A stretch of 35,407 bases of DNA from NCBI GenBank assembly GCA_023429995.1, contig JAEZCE010000074.1:1-35407 (forward strand), in the 5' to 3' direction. Of the stretch, positions 15,621 to 23,392 are shown one piece after another. Position 1 is the first letter of the stretch, and the number at the start of each line of letters is the position of its first letter. This DNA comes from Bacillota bacterium. GTDB taxonomy: Bacteria > Bacillota > UBA4882 > UBA8346. A program made the translations under genes and the position numbers. Under the pieces are notes generated by a model, which was given only the letters and a program-made list of their open reading frames with translations, was not told where the DNA came from and did not search any database.

Positions 15621-16912
15621 TGAATAGTCTGAAAACAGCCGAATATGCTCTGGATCGGTTACTAAAAAATGGGGCGGACAAGGCCCATTGTAAAATAACC
15701 CAGTCGGAAACGAATGAACTGAGTTTTCAGACCGGTGATCTTAGCCTGCTCCGAACCCCATTCAACACGGCAGTGGATTTGCTTGGATTGGTCAATGATC
15801 GAAAAGGATCAACTACTATCAACAAGCTCGATCCGGATTCCATCGCGGAAGGGGTTGATGAGGTTATTGAATTAGCAGGTTCTGCAAAACCGGATTCCGC
15901 CAATGACATCGCCGGCTTCCAACCACCCAAATCTTTTACCGGCGGCCCCATGCAACCGGATTTGGAACGAATGGTTCAACGATTGCGGGAGTTCTCGAAT
16001 TTTGTTCAACAGACCTATCCGAAGATTATTCTAAAAGATGTAATTGTAAGTTTCACTCGAACGGAAACAGCATTGGTCAATTCAAACGGGGTTGAGTTTC
16101 GCTCCGAAAATGGATTTTATGATGTTAGCGCAATTTTTACGAATAAGGATGGAAATAAGGTATCCTCTTTGAATGGTGTTGCGTGTAAATGGAAAGATTT
16201 GAATTCTCCCATCAAAGACCTTGGCGGAATCGAGCGGTTATTACGTCAGTCATCTGAGCAATTACACGTGGCTACGATACCCGAAAAATTCACCGGATCG
16301 TTAATAGTCACACCGGAATGCTTAAGTGATTTCATAAGCTATTTCGCCCGGTATCTATCCAATCAGTCGATGATCACCGGAGATTCCGTATATCAAGATA
16401 AGCTGGGCCAAAAAATTGCCGACAGCCGGTTAACGCTTCACTCCAAACCAACCTCACCGGAGTTGGCGGAGAGTTATTTCTTTACCGATGACGGCTTTGA
16501 GGCTAAGGATAGCACGATGATTGAGAAGGGTATTTTAAAATCATTTTTACTGAATTTATACGGCGCCAATAAAACGGGGCGCCCGAAAGCGGAAAATATG
16601 GGAGGGTGTTATATGATCGAACCCGGCGAGACGGCGCTGGCGGAAATGATTCAATCGACTCCCAGGGGGATTTTACTGTGCCGTTTTTCGGGTGGTGAGC
16701 CCAGTCAAAACGGAGATTTTAGCGGGGTAGCCAAAAACAGCTTTTATATTCAGAATGGGAAGATTCAATATCCCCTCGGCGAAACCATGGTCTCGGGAAA
16801 CATTGTTCAAATGTTGAATCATATTGAGCAAATCTCCAAAGAGCGCAATAATGACGGTTTTCAGTGTCTGCCTTGGATTCAATTTAACGCCGTTACCATC
16901 TCGGGAAAATAA
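15620..16912 (+). CDS. TldE/PmbA-like metallopeptidase subunit
   Basis: 430 residues, the non-catalytic partner of TldD. It shows the family's N-terminal pattern (AEYALDRLLKNGADKAHCKITQSE) and a C-terminal GEPSQNGDFSGVAKNSFYIQNGKI block, and lacks HExxxH, as expected for TldE/PmbA. An ATG at 15617 overlaps the tldD stop codon, but AGGAGG (15608-15613) is only 3 nt from it and 6 nt from the ATG at 15620, so 15620 is chosen. The longer in-frame start at 15530 lies inside tldD. The stop codon is only a few bases before the first repeat array. Confidence 0.92.
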   Translation: MNSLKTAEYALDRLLKNGADKAHCKITQSETNELSFQTGDLSLLRTPFNTAVDLLGLVNDRKGSTTINKLDPDSIAEGVDEVIELAGSAKPDSANDIAGFQPPKSFTGGPMQPDLERMVQRLREFSNFVQQTYPKIILKDVIVSFTRTETALVNSNGVEFRSENGFYDVSAIFTNKDGNKVSSLNGVACKWKDLNSPIKDLGGIERLLRQSSEQLHVATIPEKFTGSLIVTPECLSDFISYFARYLSNQSMITGDSVYQDKLGQKIADSRLTLHSKPTSPELAESYFFTDDGFEAKDSTMIEKGILKSFLLNLYGANKTGRPKAENMGGCYMIEPGETALAEMIQSTPRGILLCRFSGGEPSQNGDFSGVAKNSFYIQNGKIQYPLGETMVSGNIVQMLNHIEQISKERNNDGFQCLPWIQFNAVTISGK

Positions 16913-16917
16913 TAATG

Positions 16918-17108
16918 ATGCCGCCCAGGTCGCTGAGGGGGTGAGTCGGTTTGACGGCTTCGACTCTCCCCTCCCACTTACTTAAGAGCCTGTAGCTGCC
17001 TGATTGCCGCTCCCCTCCCTTTCACATTCATACTGCACAAACAGTCAAAGGGAGGTCGCGTCTAAAAGACGCGCCATAGCAGCTAATATACTCATGCCGT
17101 CCGGGCCA
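16918..17108 (+). repeat. modular hairpin repeat, copy R1 (hybrid unit)
   Basis: One unit of a dispersed family also found at 20186-20826, 30876-31382 and 34084-34738. Order: GTCGCTGAGGGGGTGAGTCG, TTCGACTCTCCCCTCC, GCCGCTCCCCTCCCTTT, GTCAAAGGGAGG, then the small hairpin CGCGTCTAAAAGACGCG. Arms GGGGTGAGTCGA/TCGACTCTCCCC and CCTCCCTTT/AAAGGGAGG pair. Compared with the longer arrays, the left half of one module is joined to the right half of another at their shared CCCCTCCCTTT, so this copy looks recombinant. It starts within about 6 bp of the tldE stop codon, and its right end contains the stop codon of the small minus-strand gene ending at 17092. Confidence 0.8.
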
Positions 17109-17277
17109 GTTCTTCATCACGAAAACCTTCAAAAAGATTCTGCAAATCCGTGGGGGTCTCATCAATCTCACCGGCAATCGTCGCCCCCTTCTCCGTCAGT
17201 TTGAAGTTAAAACTGCGTTTGTCTTCATCGGATATTTTAAAAAAACGCCAATGGGTAAAACCTAAACCCGCTTTCAT
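17092..17277 (-). CDS. small protein, 61 residues, unknown function (possibly truncated regulator)
   Basis: Starts at an ATG preceded by AGAGGTGAT at about 6 nt, reading MKAGLGFTHWRFFKISDEDK. The middle KLTEKGATIAGEIDE resembles the wing end of winged-helix regulators (L-T-E-K-G), but I cannot assign a family. Its last codons and the TGA stop (17092-17094) lie inside the R1 repeat, so the original 3' end may have been cut off by the repeat. An upstream in-frame ATG at 17346 gives a low-complexity Gly/Arg/Lys extension and is rejected. Confidence 0.45.
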   Translation of the reverse strand: MKAGLGFTHWRFFKISDEDKRSFNFKLTEKGATIAGEIDETPTDLQNLFEGFRDEELARTA

Positions 17278-17427
17278 TTTTTTATCACCTCTTGCCCCTC
17301 CTGCGCCTCCTTCCCCTCTAATTTTTTTCCGCTGAACCCCTCCCAACTGAAATCTTCAGCTTCGAGACCAGCTCCAATTGGGGTTCTCCTCCTTCAAATA
17401 AACCGGGCATTTATCAGGCATAATGTC

Positions 17428-17446
17428 GATAAAATCCAATTTTATC
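17428..17446. other. inverted repeat GATAAAAT-CCA-ATTTTATC
   Basis: Perfect 8-bp arms with a 3-bp spacer in the gene-free stretch 17278-17651. TGTCGAT occurs here (17425-17431), and TGTCGATTTTGTCCC lies nearby on the opposite strand. It could be an operator for the downstream ATPase gene; it may equally be chance in an AT-rich tract. Confidence 0.35.
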
Positions 17447-17506
17447 CCGTCATATCAACACCCAGAGCTGTTGGGACAAAATCGACACACTTTTTTCAAA
17501 TTTCCG

Positions 17507-17582
17507 TGATATAATGGTATTGGTAATAATTTATAATAATGGTTTCCAATCCCAAAACGCCTCCCAACCAGGCGCTTTTTTT
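17507..17582 (+). promoter_or_regulatory. extended -10 promoter followed by an early terminator
   Basis: TGATATAAT (17507-17515) is an extended -10 with no -35. About 40 nt downstream, CGCCT (17558-17562) pairs with AGGCG (17570-17574), followed by CTTTTTTTA. Most transcripts would stop after about 60 nt, so this is either a small RNA or an attenuator before the ATPase gene. Confidence 0.45.
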
Positions 17583-17651
17583 ATACCCTGAAGGAAGGGC
17601 CTGCCGAGATGGTGGGCCATTTGCTTTTTCATTTCCAAAAAGGAGGTCAAA

Positions 17652-17696
17652 ATGATGTTCATCCTTTTCAAGTCCCGGGACCCGTGTAAAAAGTGA
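17652..17696 (+). CDS. putative 14-residue leader peptide upstream of the ATPase gene
   Basis: ATG-ATG preceded by a near-perfect AAAGGAGGTC encodes MMFILFKSRDPCKK and ends at 17696, 30 nt before the ATPase start. The strong initiation site for such a short frame suggests a leader peptide or translational coupling. No family is known to me. Confidence 0.35.
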   Translation: MMFILFKSRDPCKK

Positions 17697-17726
17697 AGGA
17701 AAAGAGTAAAATGAAGGAGAATCCAA

Positions 17727-19109
17727 ATGTCAAAAAATTTTGTATCCCCTGCCCGCCCCATTGAACGAATCCATCCGGCGTTGGACTTTACCGAAGATAC
17801 GGCTTTTGTCGGGGTCGGGTTACCGCCGGCAACCGGGAATGTCTTTAGCAGCCAAGCTATCGTTATGACCAGCAAAGGCCGGGGCATTCCCTGGAATGAC
17901 GACAGTTTCTTGGAAAACGGCATTGTACCGGTAACTAACAGTATGCTGTCTAACAATAAACTGTTTAACGGTTTACTGTTCAACAGCCAAGTGTTTTTGG
18001 AACCCCGCTGGAGTCTTGAAAGTATCAGAGACTATCAAAGCGGCGCGGAGTCTCCCGCTACAGCCGAAATTTTTCAAAACGTCCGCTCTTATTTGCAAAA
18101 ATATCTCGGTTTACGGCATCCCGTCGAATATGATCTGGTAACCTTGTGGATCATGGGCACTTATTTGAAGCCGTTGTTCCAATGTTACCCGATCCTGTTT
18201 TTCAATGCCCCCTATGAATCGGGGAAAAGCCGCTGCCTGGAAGTTGTCAGCCAGCTTTCCTTAAACGGCAAATGGTTCGGGGAGATCACTCCCGCCGCTT
18301 TCCGCCGCTATGCCGAAAGTAAAATCACTTTTTGCCTGGACGAGCTGAAAGACGTGGGCCTCAAAAACGATTCCCCGTTGATCTCGATTTTGCTCAACGC
18401 TTATAACGGATCGGAAGTCGCCATCTCCGATCCAATCAAGAAAGGCGGATGGCAGCCGGTGATTTTCAAGGTCACCAGTCCGGTGTCCATGGGGAATATC
18501 CAGGAAATTAAAAATGAAGCCTTAAAGAGCCGGACCATCCAGATCCGGACCGAATATGCCTCGCGTTACAAAAACATCCGTTTACCGAAAGCCTCTCACT
18601 GTGAGCCCGCCCGGATCAGGGACGGGCTTTATTGTTGGTTCCTGGGCAACTGGAAATCTGTCCGGGAGCGTTATCAGACTTATCCCGACATCCCGGACCT
18701 GGGCGCCAGAGAAATGGACTCCTATCTTCCTTTGCTGTCCATCGCCTCCCTAGCCGGACCGGAAACGGCCGGGCGCTTGACTGACTATGCCGTCGCTGTT
18801 CGTGAAGAAAAACGCTTAGTCAAAAAAGCCACGGATGATCATTTGAATTTATTAATGTTTCTAAAGGCCGAACTGGATGCCCGAGGGACTCAAGCGCCGT
18901 CGGAAACACTCCCGGTCATTTCCAACCGGGAGTTGGCCGATGCTTACGGCCGGAAAAACAATCTCCGCGTCAATTACCGGCGCTTCATCGAAATGGTCGG
19001 CGACCTTCATGTTTTATCAGACATCAAAGACCGCCAGGGCAGCAAATACTTGGTTTTTAATCCCGCCGAAGTCGAAAGACAGTTGCAAATGATGGAGAGC
19101 AAATCATGA
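17727..19109 (+). CDS. P-loop ATPase resembling DUF3631/phage-plasmid replication helicases
   Basis: 460 residues, soluble. After an N-terminal region of about 150 residues without recognised domain comes an ATPase core: Walker A-like FNAPYESGKSRCLE, Walker B-like TFCLDELKDV, a sensor-like VTSPVSMGNIQEI and arginine-finger candidates in ALKSRTIQIRTEY. This order (GKS, LDE, ...SP..., LKSRxIxI) resembles DUF3631 and superfamily 3-type helicases of mobile elements. A C-terminal region (about 400-455, ISNRELADAYGRKN...FIEMVGDL) looks like a winged helix. AAGGAGAA precedes the ATG. It is flanked by repeat arrays, has a terminator-type repeat immediately after it and a 63-bp tandem repeat 250 bp on; these suggest a replication or partition module of an integrated element, which is inference. 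Confidence 0.6.
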   Translation: MSKNFVSPARPIERIHPALDFTEDTAFVGVGLPPATGNVFSSQAIVMTSKGRGIPWNDDSFLENGIVPVTNSMLSNNKLFNGLLFNSQVFLEPRWSLESIRDYQSGAESPATAEIFQNVRSYLQKYLGLRHPVEYDLVTLWIMGTYLKPLFQCYPILFFNAPYESGKSRCLEVVSQLSLNGKWFGEITPAAFRRYAESKITFCLDELKDVGLKNDSPLISILLNAYNGSEVAISDPIKKGGWQPVIFKVTSPVSMGNIQEIKNEALKSRTIQIRTEYASRYKNIRLPKASHCEPARIRDGLYCWFLGNWKSVRERYQTYPDIPDLGAREMDSYLPLLSIASLAGPETAGRLTDYAVAVREEKRLVKKATDDHLNLLMFLKAELDARGTQAPSETLPVISNRELADAYGRKNNLRVNYRRFIEMVGDLHVLSDIKDRQGSKYLVFNPAEVERQLQMMESKS

Positions 19110-19157
19110 CCAGGATTAGTCAGGATTTGGCGCCTTTTTCAAAGGCGCCGGATTATT
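19109..19157 (+). terminator. terminator formed by a dispersed repeat
   Basis: GGCGCCTTT (19129-19137), loop TTC, AAAGGCGCC (19141-19149), then GGATTATTTTT. It begins at the last base of the ATPase stop codon. The preceding ACCAGGATTAGTCAGGATT and the hairpin together match, inverted, the degenerate copy at 13641-13684, so a repeat supplies this terminator. Confidence 0.7.
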
Positions 19158-19365
19158 TTTGGATGTCCACGATTGAATCCGGGTTCAATGGTGTGAATGC
19201 CTATTGGATGGCATCGGCAATGTCGCGCTGATATTTTCCTTGGAGGGGAACGAGGGGCAGGAGGGCTTAAAAATAAACCAGGATGAGTCGAGATTGATCG
19301 GATATAGTGATCTCTTTGTGGCCTGCATGGTAGAGTCACTTTATTGCCCAATCATTCGGTATGCT

Positions 19366-19554
19366 AACCCAACTGTCGCGTAAAGGTGCTTGGTCGTTGC
19401 GCGAAGGTGCGCTACCGTTCGGTACGTTAACCCAACCGTCGCGTAAAGGTGCTTAGTCGTTGCGCGAAGGTGCGCTACCGTTCGGGACGTTAACCCAACC
19501 GTCGCGTAAAGGTGCTTAGTCGTTGCGTGAAGGTGCGCTACCGTTCGGTAAAAT
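19366..19554. repeat. 63-bp tandem repeat, three copies, each of three ~21-bp subunits
   Basis: AACCCAAC recurs at 19366, 19429 and 19492, an exact 63-bp period, and the copies differ at only a few positions. Each unit divides into 21-bp pieces (GTCGCGTAAAGGTGCTTAGTC, GTTGCGCGAAGGTGCGCTAC, GTTCGGTACGTTAACCCAAC), the first two clearly related. One minus-strand frame stays open across the array (21-residue repeat beginning TYRTVAHLRATTKHLYATVG) but has no good start. The array lies between the ATPase and the 125-residue gene. It looks like iterons or a minisatellite. The rest of the gap 19158-19650 shows no gene. Confidence 0.85.
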
Positions 19555-19650
19555 TTTTAGCCTTCTCGATTGGGGTGATTGAAATTAAATTGATAAAAGT
19601 ATTTTTTTCGAATCAATATTTTTTATTGTAAAAATGGAGGTTAGATATTC

Positions 19651-20028
19651 ATGGTAAAAAGGAATTTTGCTTTTCGAATCAATAAAATCAAGCAATTACT
19701 GGGCGGAATGAAAGCCCGGAACACTGAGGTAGCCACCTGGGGTTATCCGGCGGACTTCATCGATGATTTAACCGGTACTTATGCTGATCTGGTCCAGCTC
19801 CAGGATGCCCGCAACGCCAATATCACGGCGGGCAAAGCAATCACTGTCAAACAGCAGGATCTGTTACAAAAGGCCGAAAAAATGGCGACCATGGTCCGGC
19901 AATCGGTCCGATCCCGCCTGCCCAAATCCGACTGGAACCAGTTCGGATTTTACTCGGGCGAGACCGGCCAGGTAAAATACCCCGAGCCGGAAACTACCAG
20001 TCAAAGTCCGGTTACGACGCAAAGTTAG
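19651..20028 (+). CDS. conserved-looking hypothetical protein, 125 residues
   Basis: Starts MVKRNFAFRINKIKQLLGGM with GGAGG 10 nt before the ATG. The first 90 residues are charged and largely helical (DLVQLQDARNANITAGKAIT, then QQDLLQKAEKMATMVRQSVR); the tail is Pro/Thr/Gln-rich and disordered. No signal peptide or membrane span. I do not recognise the family. It follows the ATPase and the 63-bp repeat in the same direction, so it may belong to the same element; it has its own terminator at 20133-20172. Confidence 0.65.
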   Translation: MVKRNFAFRINKIKQLLGGMKARNTEVATWGYPADFIDDLTGTYADLVQLQDARNANITAGKAITVKQQDLLQKAEKMATMVRQSVRSRLPKSDWNQFGFYSGETGQVKYPEPETTSQSPVTTQS

Positions 20029-20132
20029 TGGAAGAGTGTTAAAACAATCATGTCAGCGCAATCCGCGCGATAGGTAATGAAATCAATCACCCCAATATTT
20101 ATGAGGCTGTCTATAGGAACAGCTTCTACCCG

Positions 20133-20172
20133 ACCAGGTTCCGGGAAGACGGTTCTTTCCGGGGCCTGGTTT
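20133..20172 (+). terminator. terminator of the 125-residue gene
   Basis: ACCAGGTTCCGGGAAGA (20133-20149) pairs with TTCTTTCCGGGGCCTGGT (20153-20170) with wobbles and one mismatch, followed by TTAAAA. The T-run is short, so efficiency is uncertain. Confidence 0.55.
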
Positions 20173-20185
20173 AAAACGAAAATTT

Positions 20186-20826
20186 TGAATCCGCCCAATC
20201 AAAAATACCTCTATATGCTGCATCCTCCGACCTGCCCCTCTCTTCATCATTCATACCCCGCTATCAGTCAAAGAGAGGGGCAGGGCAGTTAATGAATTCA
20301 TGCCGACCGGGTTGCTGATGGGGTGAGTCGATTTAGCCGCTTCGACTCTCCCCTCCAGTTCATTAGGTGCAACGAGCTGCCTGTTTGCCGCTCCCCTCCC
20401 TTTGACTGTAAGCTATAAATTTTCCTGAAAGGGAGGGGAAGATCGTTTTCTTTAGGTTTTGCTATTTGCTGCGTCCTCCGACCTGCCCCTCCCTTTCACG
20501 TTCATACCCCGCTATCAGTCAAAGAGAGGGGCATGGCAGTTAATGAACTCATGCCGACCGGGTTGCTGATGGGGTGAGTCGATTTAGCCGCTTCGACTCT
20601 CCCCTCCAGTTCATTAGGTGCAACGAGCTGCCTGTTTGCCGCTCCCCTCCCTTTGACTGTAAGCCAGAAATTTCCCTGAAAGGGAGGGGAAGATCGTTTT
20701 ATTTAAGTTTTGCTATTTGCCGCATCCTCCGACCTGCCCCTCTCTTTCACGTTCATACTGTACAGACAACCAAAGGGAGGTCGCGTCTAAAAGACGCGTA
20801 TAGCTACCAATTGACTCACGCCGACC
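20186..20826 (+). repeat. modular hairpin repeat, array R2 (two and a half units, 251-bp period)
   Basis: The landmark CTCCGACCTGCCCCTC recurs near 20225, 20476 and 20727, exactly 251 bp apart. Each unit has three stems: CCCCTC-CTTT with AAAG-GAGGGG (module 1), GGGGTGAGTCGA with TCGACTCTCCCC (module 2), CCCCTCCCTTT with AAAGGGAGGGG (module 3). The last unit ends with the CGCGTCT-AAA-AGACGCG cassette instead of the usual arm. Apparent short reading frames here are repeat sequence, not genes. The right end carries the stop codon of the frameshifted minus-strand gene at 20816. Confidence 0.85.
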
Positions 20827-21227
20827 AAAATTCAATTGACGGAAAACGCCGCCCAGGATCAAGGCGGCTAATCAATCGCATTTCATCCAAGTAGTGCCGC
20901 ATTTCATCTTCAGCTTCATGAGCAAAATATTGTTGGTAAGTTGTCCCATTGATAAATGGTTCATTCAGCGACTCACGTGAAGCTGTGAAATAATGATATA
21001 CCCGCCCCGACGATCTCTCGTGCGGCCGCTTGTCGTAATTTCCCCAAATCCGATCGCTCAGGGTTAAAATTTTCCCTTCTCCGAGTTGGATTATTGCTTA
21101 CATCATAAGGTACCCTATTTTCCCCATAATAAGCCGGCATTTGGCCGATGCCATTATATCGGGCCCATTCAACGGAGGCAATTTGTCGATCCGGTTCATT
21201 ATAATAAAAAGTCATTGTATTCATCAC
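20816..21227 (-). pseudogene. frameshifted gene of unknown function, 3' end inside repeat R2
   Basis: Two overlapping minus-strand frames together look like one protein. The first (from 21227) reads MMNTMTFYYNEPDRQIASVE and on to YYGENRVPYDVSNN; the second, open from 21097 to 20816, reads LSDRIWGNYDKRPHERSSGR and later SLNEPFINGTTYQQYFAHEA and FPSIEFWSA. The switch lies somewhere between about 20990 and 21097. The stop codon is in the repeat motif GTCGGCGTGAG, so the natural C-terminus is probably lost too. I do not recognise the family. Confidence 0.5.
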
Positions 21228-21290
21228 TCAATTATTAAAGTCATAACGGGGTAGTACCAGCGTAGCTGACACCACCCGCAAACGCATGGA

Positions 21291-21554
21291 TTAAATTGGA
21301 AATTTATTTATTCCCTCGTTGTATTCCTGTTGAGCATCTGTAATAGATAACTTAGAATAAACTTCAAGGGACTTTCTACTCTCATGACCCGAATATGGTT
21401 GTATTAATGCATCATCAATTCCTTGCTTTTTCAGCCAAGTTAAAAGAAAATGACGCAGTTTATGTGGCGATAGATTTTGGGTTAGCCCTGCTTCCTCCGA
21501 AATTAACATGGAGCAAGGATGTGTTTTAACCAAGGTTGATTTGGGGAAAATGAC
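21291..21554 (-). pseudogene. tyrosine recombinase/integrase remnant (C-terminal part)
   Basis: About 87 codons keep the end of the catalytic domain: H-K-L-R-H (box II His and Arg), SGHES (second His) and LEVYSKLS with the nucleophilic Tyr. The N-terminal domain and the first catalytic Arg are missing, and an in-frame stop lies at 21555-21557. It marks an old integration event near the repeat island. It could only be active if joined to an N-terminal part elsewhere, which is unlikely. Confidence 0.8.
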
Positions 21555-21986
21555 CTATAGCTATATATGTTGAATTAAATATTGTTATTGTCAGTAGTAA
21601 TCACTGCTAGAAAGTGAACGCCTATTTAACCTAACTCGCGCCTTTCTTGGAAAGGCGGGCTCTTCCCCAATGATGTTGTTCAAAGTAGTTGTTTCAGTGG
21701 AAGAGTAACCCTAACCGTTGACCTCTAAAAGATTTTTAGCCTCGAAGGCATCGGATACTCTCCCACTGAATTCGCTTCATTAAAAAGCTCCAGTGGGGGA
21801 GAGCAAGAGAGAGGTATAGTCCTACAGTCAGCCTAGGTATTTGTTTTGCCTTTTGCTCAAATTATTTATTTCAACTCATATAGAAACACAAATAATCTTT
21901 GCGACAGTTTTCATCTTCATAAAATCTTTACTTTTCTTTGATATCATTCAATTAAAGCAAAGATTAGATTTTTGGAGGTGTTAATA
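21555..21986. other. gene-free stretch with several small inverted repeats
   Basis: GCCTTTC-TTG-GAAAGGC (21640-21656); CAGTGG...CCACTG arms around 21695-21775; AATCTTTGC (21894-21902) inverted as GCAAAGATT (21957-21965), the latter just before the SHOCT gene's ribosome binding site. No reading frame with coding character is seen. The last pair may be a regulatory site for the SHOCT gene. Confidence 0.4.
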
Positions 21987-22214
21987 ATGGGCTGGTCATG
22001 TGCAAATACTCTTGGTGGATATGGATGGATGGGGGGTGGTTCCATTATGATGGTTATATTTTTGCTCGCTATTTTTGCATTAGGATATTATTTAATCAAA
22101 AATTTTAACCAAAGCAAAAACGGCTCATCTGGAGCGTTGACTATTCTGCAAGAGCGATTTGCCCAGGGGGAAATCACTCAAACGGAATATGAACAAATGA
22201 AAAGCAAATTATAA
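21987..22214 (+). CDS. SHOCT-domain small membrane protein
   Basis: 75 residues from the ATG at 21987, which has GGAGGTG at good spacing. A Gly-rich N-terminus (GGYGWMGGG) precedes one membrane helix (about 20-40) and a C-terminal SHOCT motif (ALTILQERFAQGEITQTEYE). SHOCT proteins are small oligomerising or membrane-associated proteins; the type beside copper oxidases is common in Bacillota metal-resistance loci. A terminator follows directly, separating it from the truncated multicopper oxidase. Confidence 0.85.
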   Translation: MGWSCANTLGGYGWMGGGSIMMVIFLLAIFALGYYLIKNFNQSKNGSSGALTILQERFAQGEITQTEYEQMKSKL

Positions 22215-22230
22215 ATTAAACGTAAAAAAC

Positions 22231-22261
22231 ACCTGTGAAAATCAATTTCACGGGTTTTTTT
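22231..22261 (+). terminator. terminator of the SHOCT gene
   Basis: ACCTGTGAAA (22231-22240), 5-nt loop, TTTCACGGGT (22246-22255; one wobble) and a T-run to 22261. Confidence 0.85.
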
Positions 22262-22299
22262 ATATTGAGGCAATACCAAGATAGCAGCGCTATCATCAT

Positions 22300-22848
22300 A
22301 TGTATCACACGCATTTTCGAACAGTAAAGCAAGAAATGTTAGGTTTAGGCGGGGCGTTAATCATTTTGGAACCAAATGATTCATGTTCAGAGATCCAGCA
22401 AGATTATTTCATCATGCTTCAAGAGTTTAAGGTTTTAGGATTAAAGATGGGCGAGATTAAATCAGGGGTTTACGATATCGACCCCTTCTCCCACGATTTC
22501 AATTTTTTCACAATGAACGGGCGCTGTTTTCCCTTTACAACTCCGCTGCCGGTTTCTTTTGGAGAAGGGGTGAAAATCCGCCTAGGCAACATCGGCATGC
22601 AAGCCCATCCGATTCACATTCACGGCCATCAATTTCAAGTTGTGGCAGCCGACGGGAATACTATCGCCCTCCATTCCCAATTGAAGAAAACCACCATTTT
22701 GGTTGCTTCCGGGGAAACCTGGGATGTGAAATTTCTCGCCAACAATCCGGGCATTTGGCCTTTTCATTGTCATATTCCGCACCATATGGCCAATAACATG
22801 CAGGAGGAAGCCGGTGGGATGTTTACCACGATTATTTATGAACAATGA
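22300..22848 (+). pseudogene. 5'-truncated multicopper oxidase
   Basis: 182 codons cover only the later part of a multicopper oxidase. Present copper motifs: YHTHF (second H-x-H), HPIHIHGHQF (third) and HCHIPHHMANNM (fourth plus the type 1 site with Cys, His and axial Met). The first H-x-H and the N-terminal cupredoxin domain are missing, so the trinuclear cluster cannot form. The reading frame begins just after an in-frame TAG, and no ribosome binding site or signal peptide precedes the ATG. It follows the SHOCT gene's terminator. The best reading is a deletion relic of a copper oxidase gene. Confidence 0.85.
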
Positions 22849-22917
22849 GTTGTTTACCCTCTAAAGATTTCATGAGCTTGAGACGAAACATATAAGAGAA
22901 AAACATGAGGTCAAGCC

Positions 22918-23216
22918 ATGAAACAAAACTGCTTGGAGTTTAAAAAATGCGGCCGGGAACCGAGTGGAGCCAAAGTAAAAAAATTTGGCATTTGCCCTGC
23001 CTCTACTGATAAACGATTAGATGGCGTCACGGTGGGAAGAATTCCGGGCGTACCTGTTGGATCGTCACCGGGACTTATTGCAAAAGAGATCAAGGCGAAT
23101 TTGCTAAGAAATTTGGGAACTGTCAAAAATGCGACTTTTATAACCAAGTAAAAACCGAAGAATATCCCAACTTCCAGATGTCCGCACTCCTTCTCAAACA
23201 ATTGGAGGAAAAATAA
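22918..23216 (+). pseudogene. frameshifted two-CW-domain cysteine protein
   Basis: The first frame gives MKQNCLEFKKCGREPSGAKV and ICPASTDKRLDGV, then turns to nonsense. The next frame continues with GGKNSGRTCWIVTGTYCKRD, KKFGNCQKCDFYNQVKTEEY and ends ...LKQLEEK at 23216. Adding one C after position about 23027 (GTC-CAC-GGT) restores a 99-residue protein with the family's Cys pattern. Such small proteins probably bind a metal or Fe-S cluster; function unknown. GAGGTC precedes the ATG. The one-base loss could be real decay or a sequencing/assembly error. Confidence 0.75.
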
Positions 23217-23235
23217 AGAACCCGTTCGGGTTCTT
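23216..23235. terminator. short palindromic hairpin after the two-CW gene
   Basis: AAGAACCCG-TT-CGGGTTCTT overlaps the last base of the stop codon of the restored frame. Only a short T-run follows, so it may stop transcription weakly in either direction. Confidence 0.5.
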
Positions 23236-23392
23236 AAAGAAAGAGATTCACTATTTCTCCATTGATTGCTTTTATTAGGTTATTGATAAAATTCATTTCA
23301 TCCTCCAAATATTGATAGTCCTTAAATATTTGCTGCAATTTCTTGAGAATTAATTATTTATATCAGGGCATACTTACTTAGAGGTGGTTTTG

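Noticed and set aside
20186..20826. CRISPR-like array
   Set aside because: The repeat period is 251 bp, the repeats themselves are long and structured, there are no short unique spacers and no cas genes.
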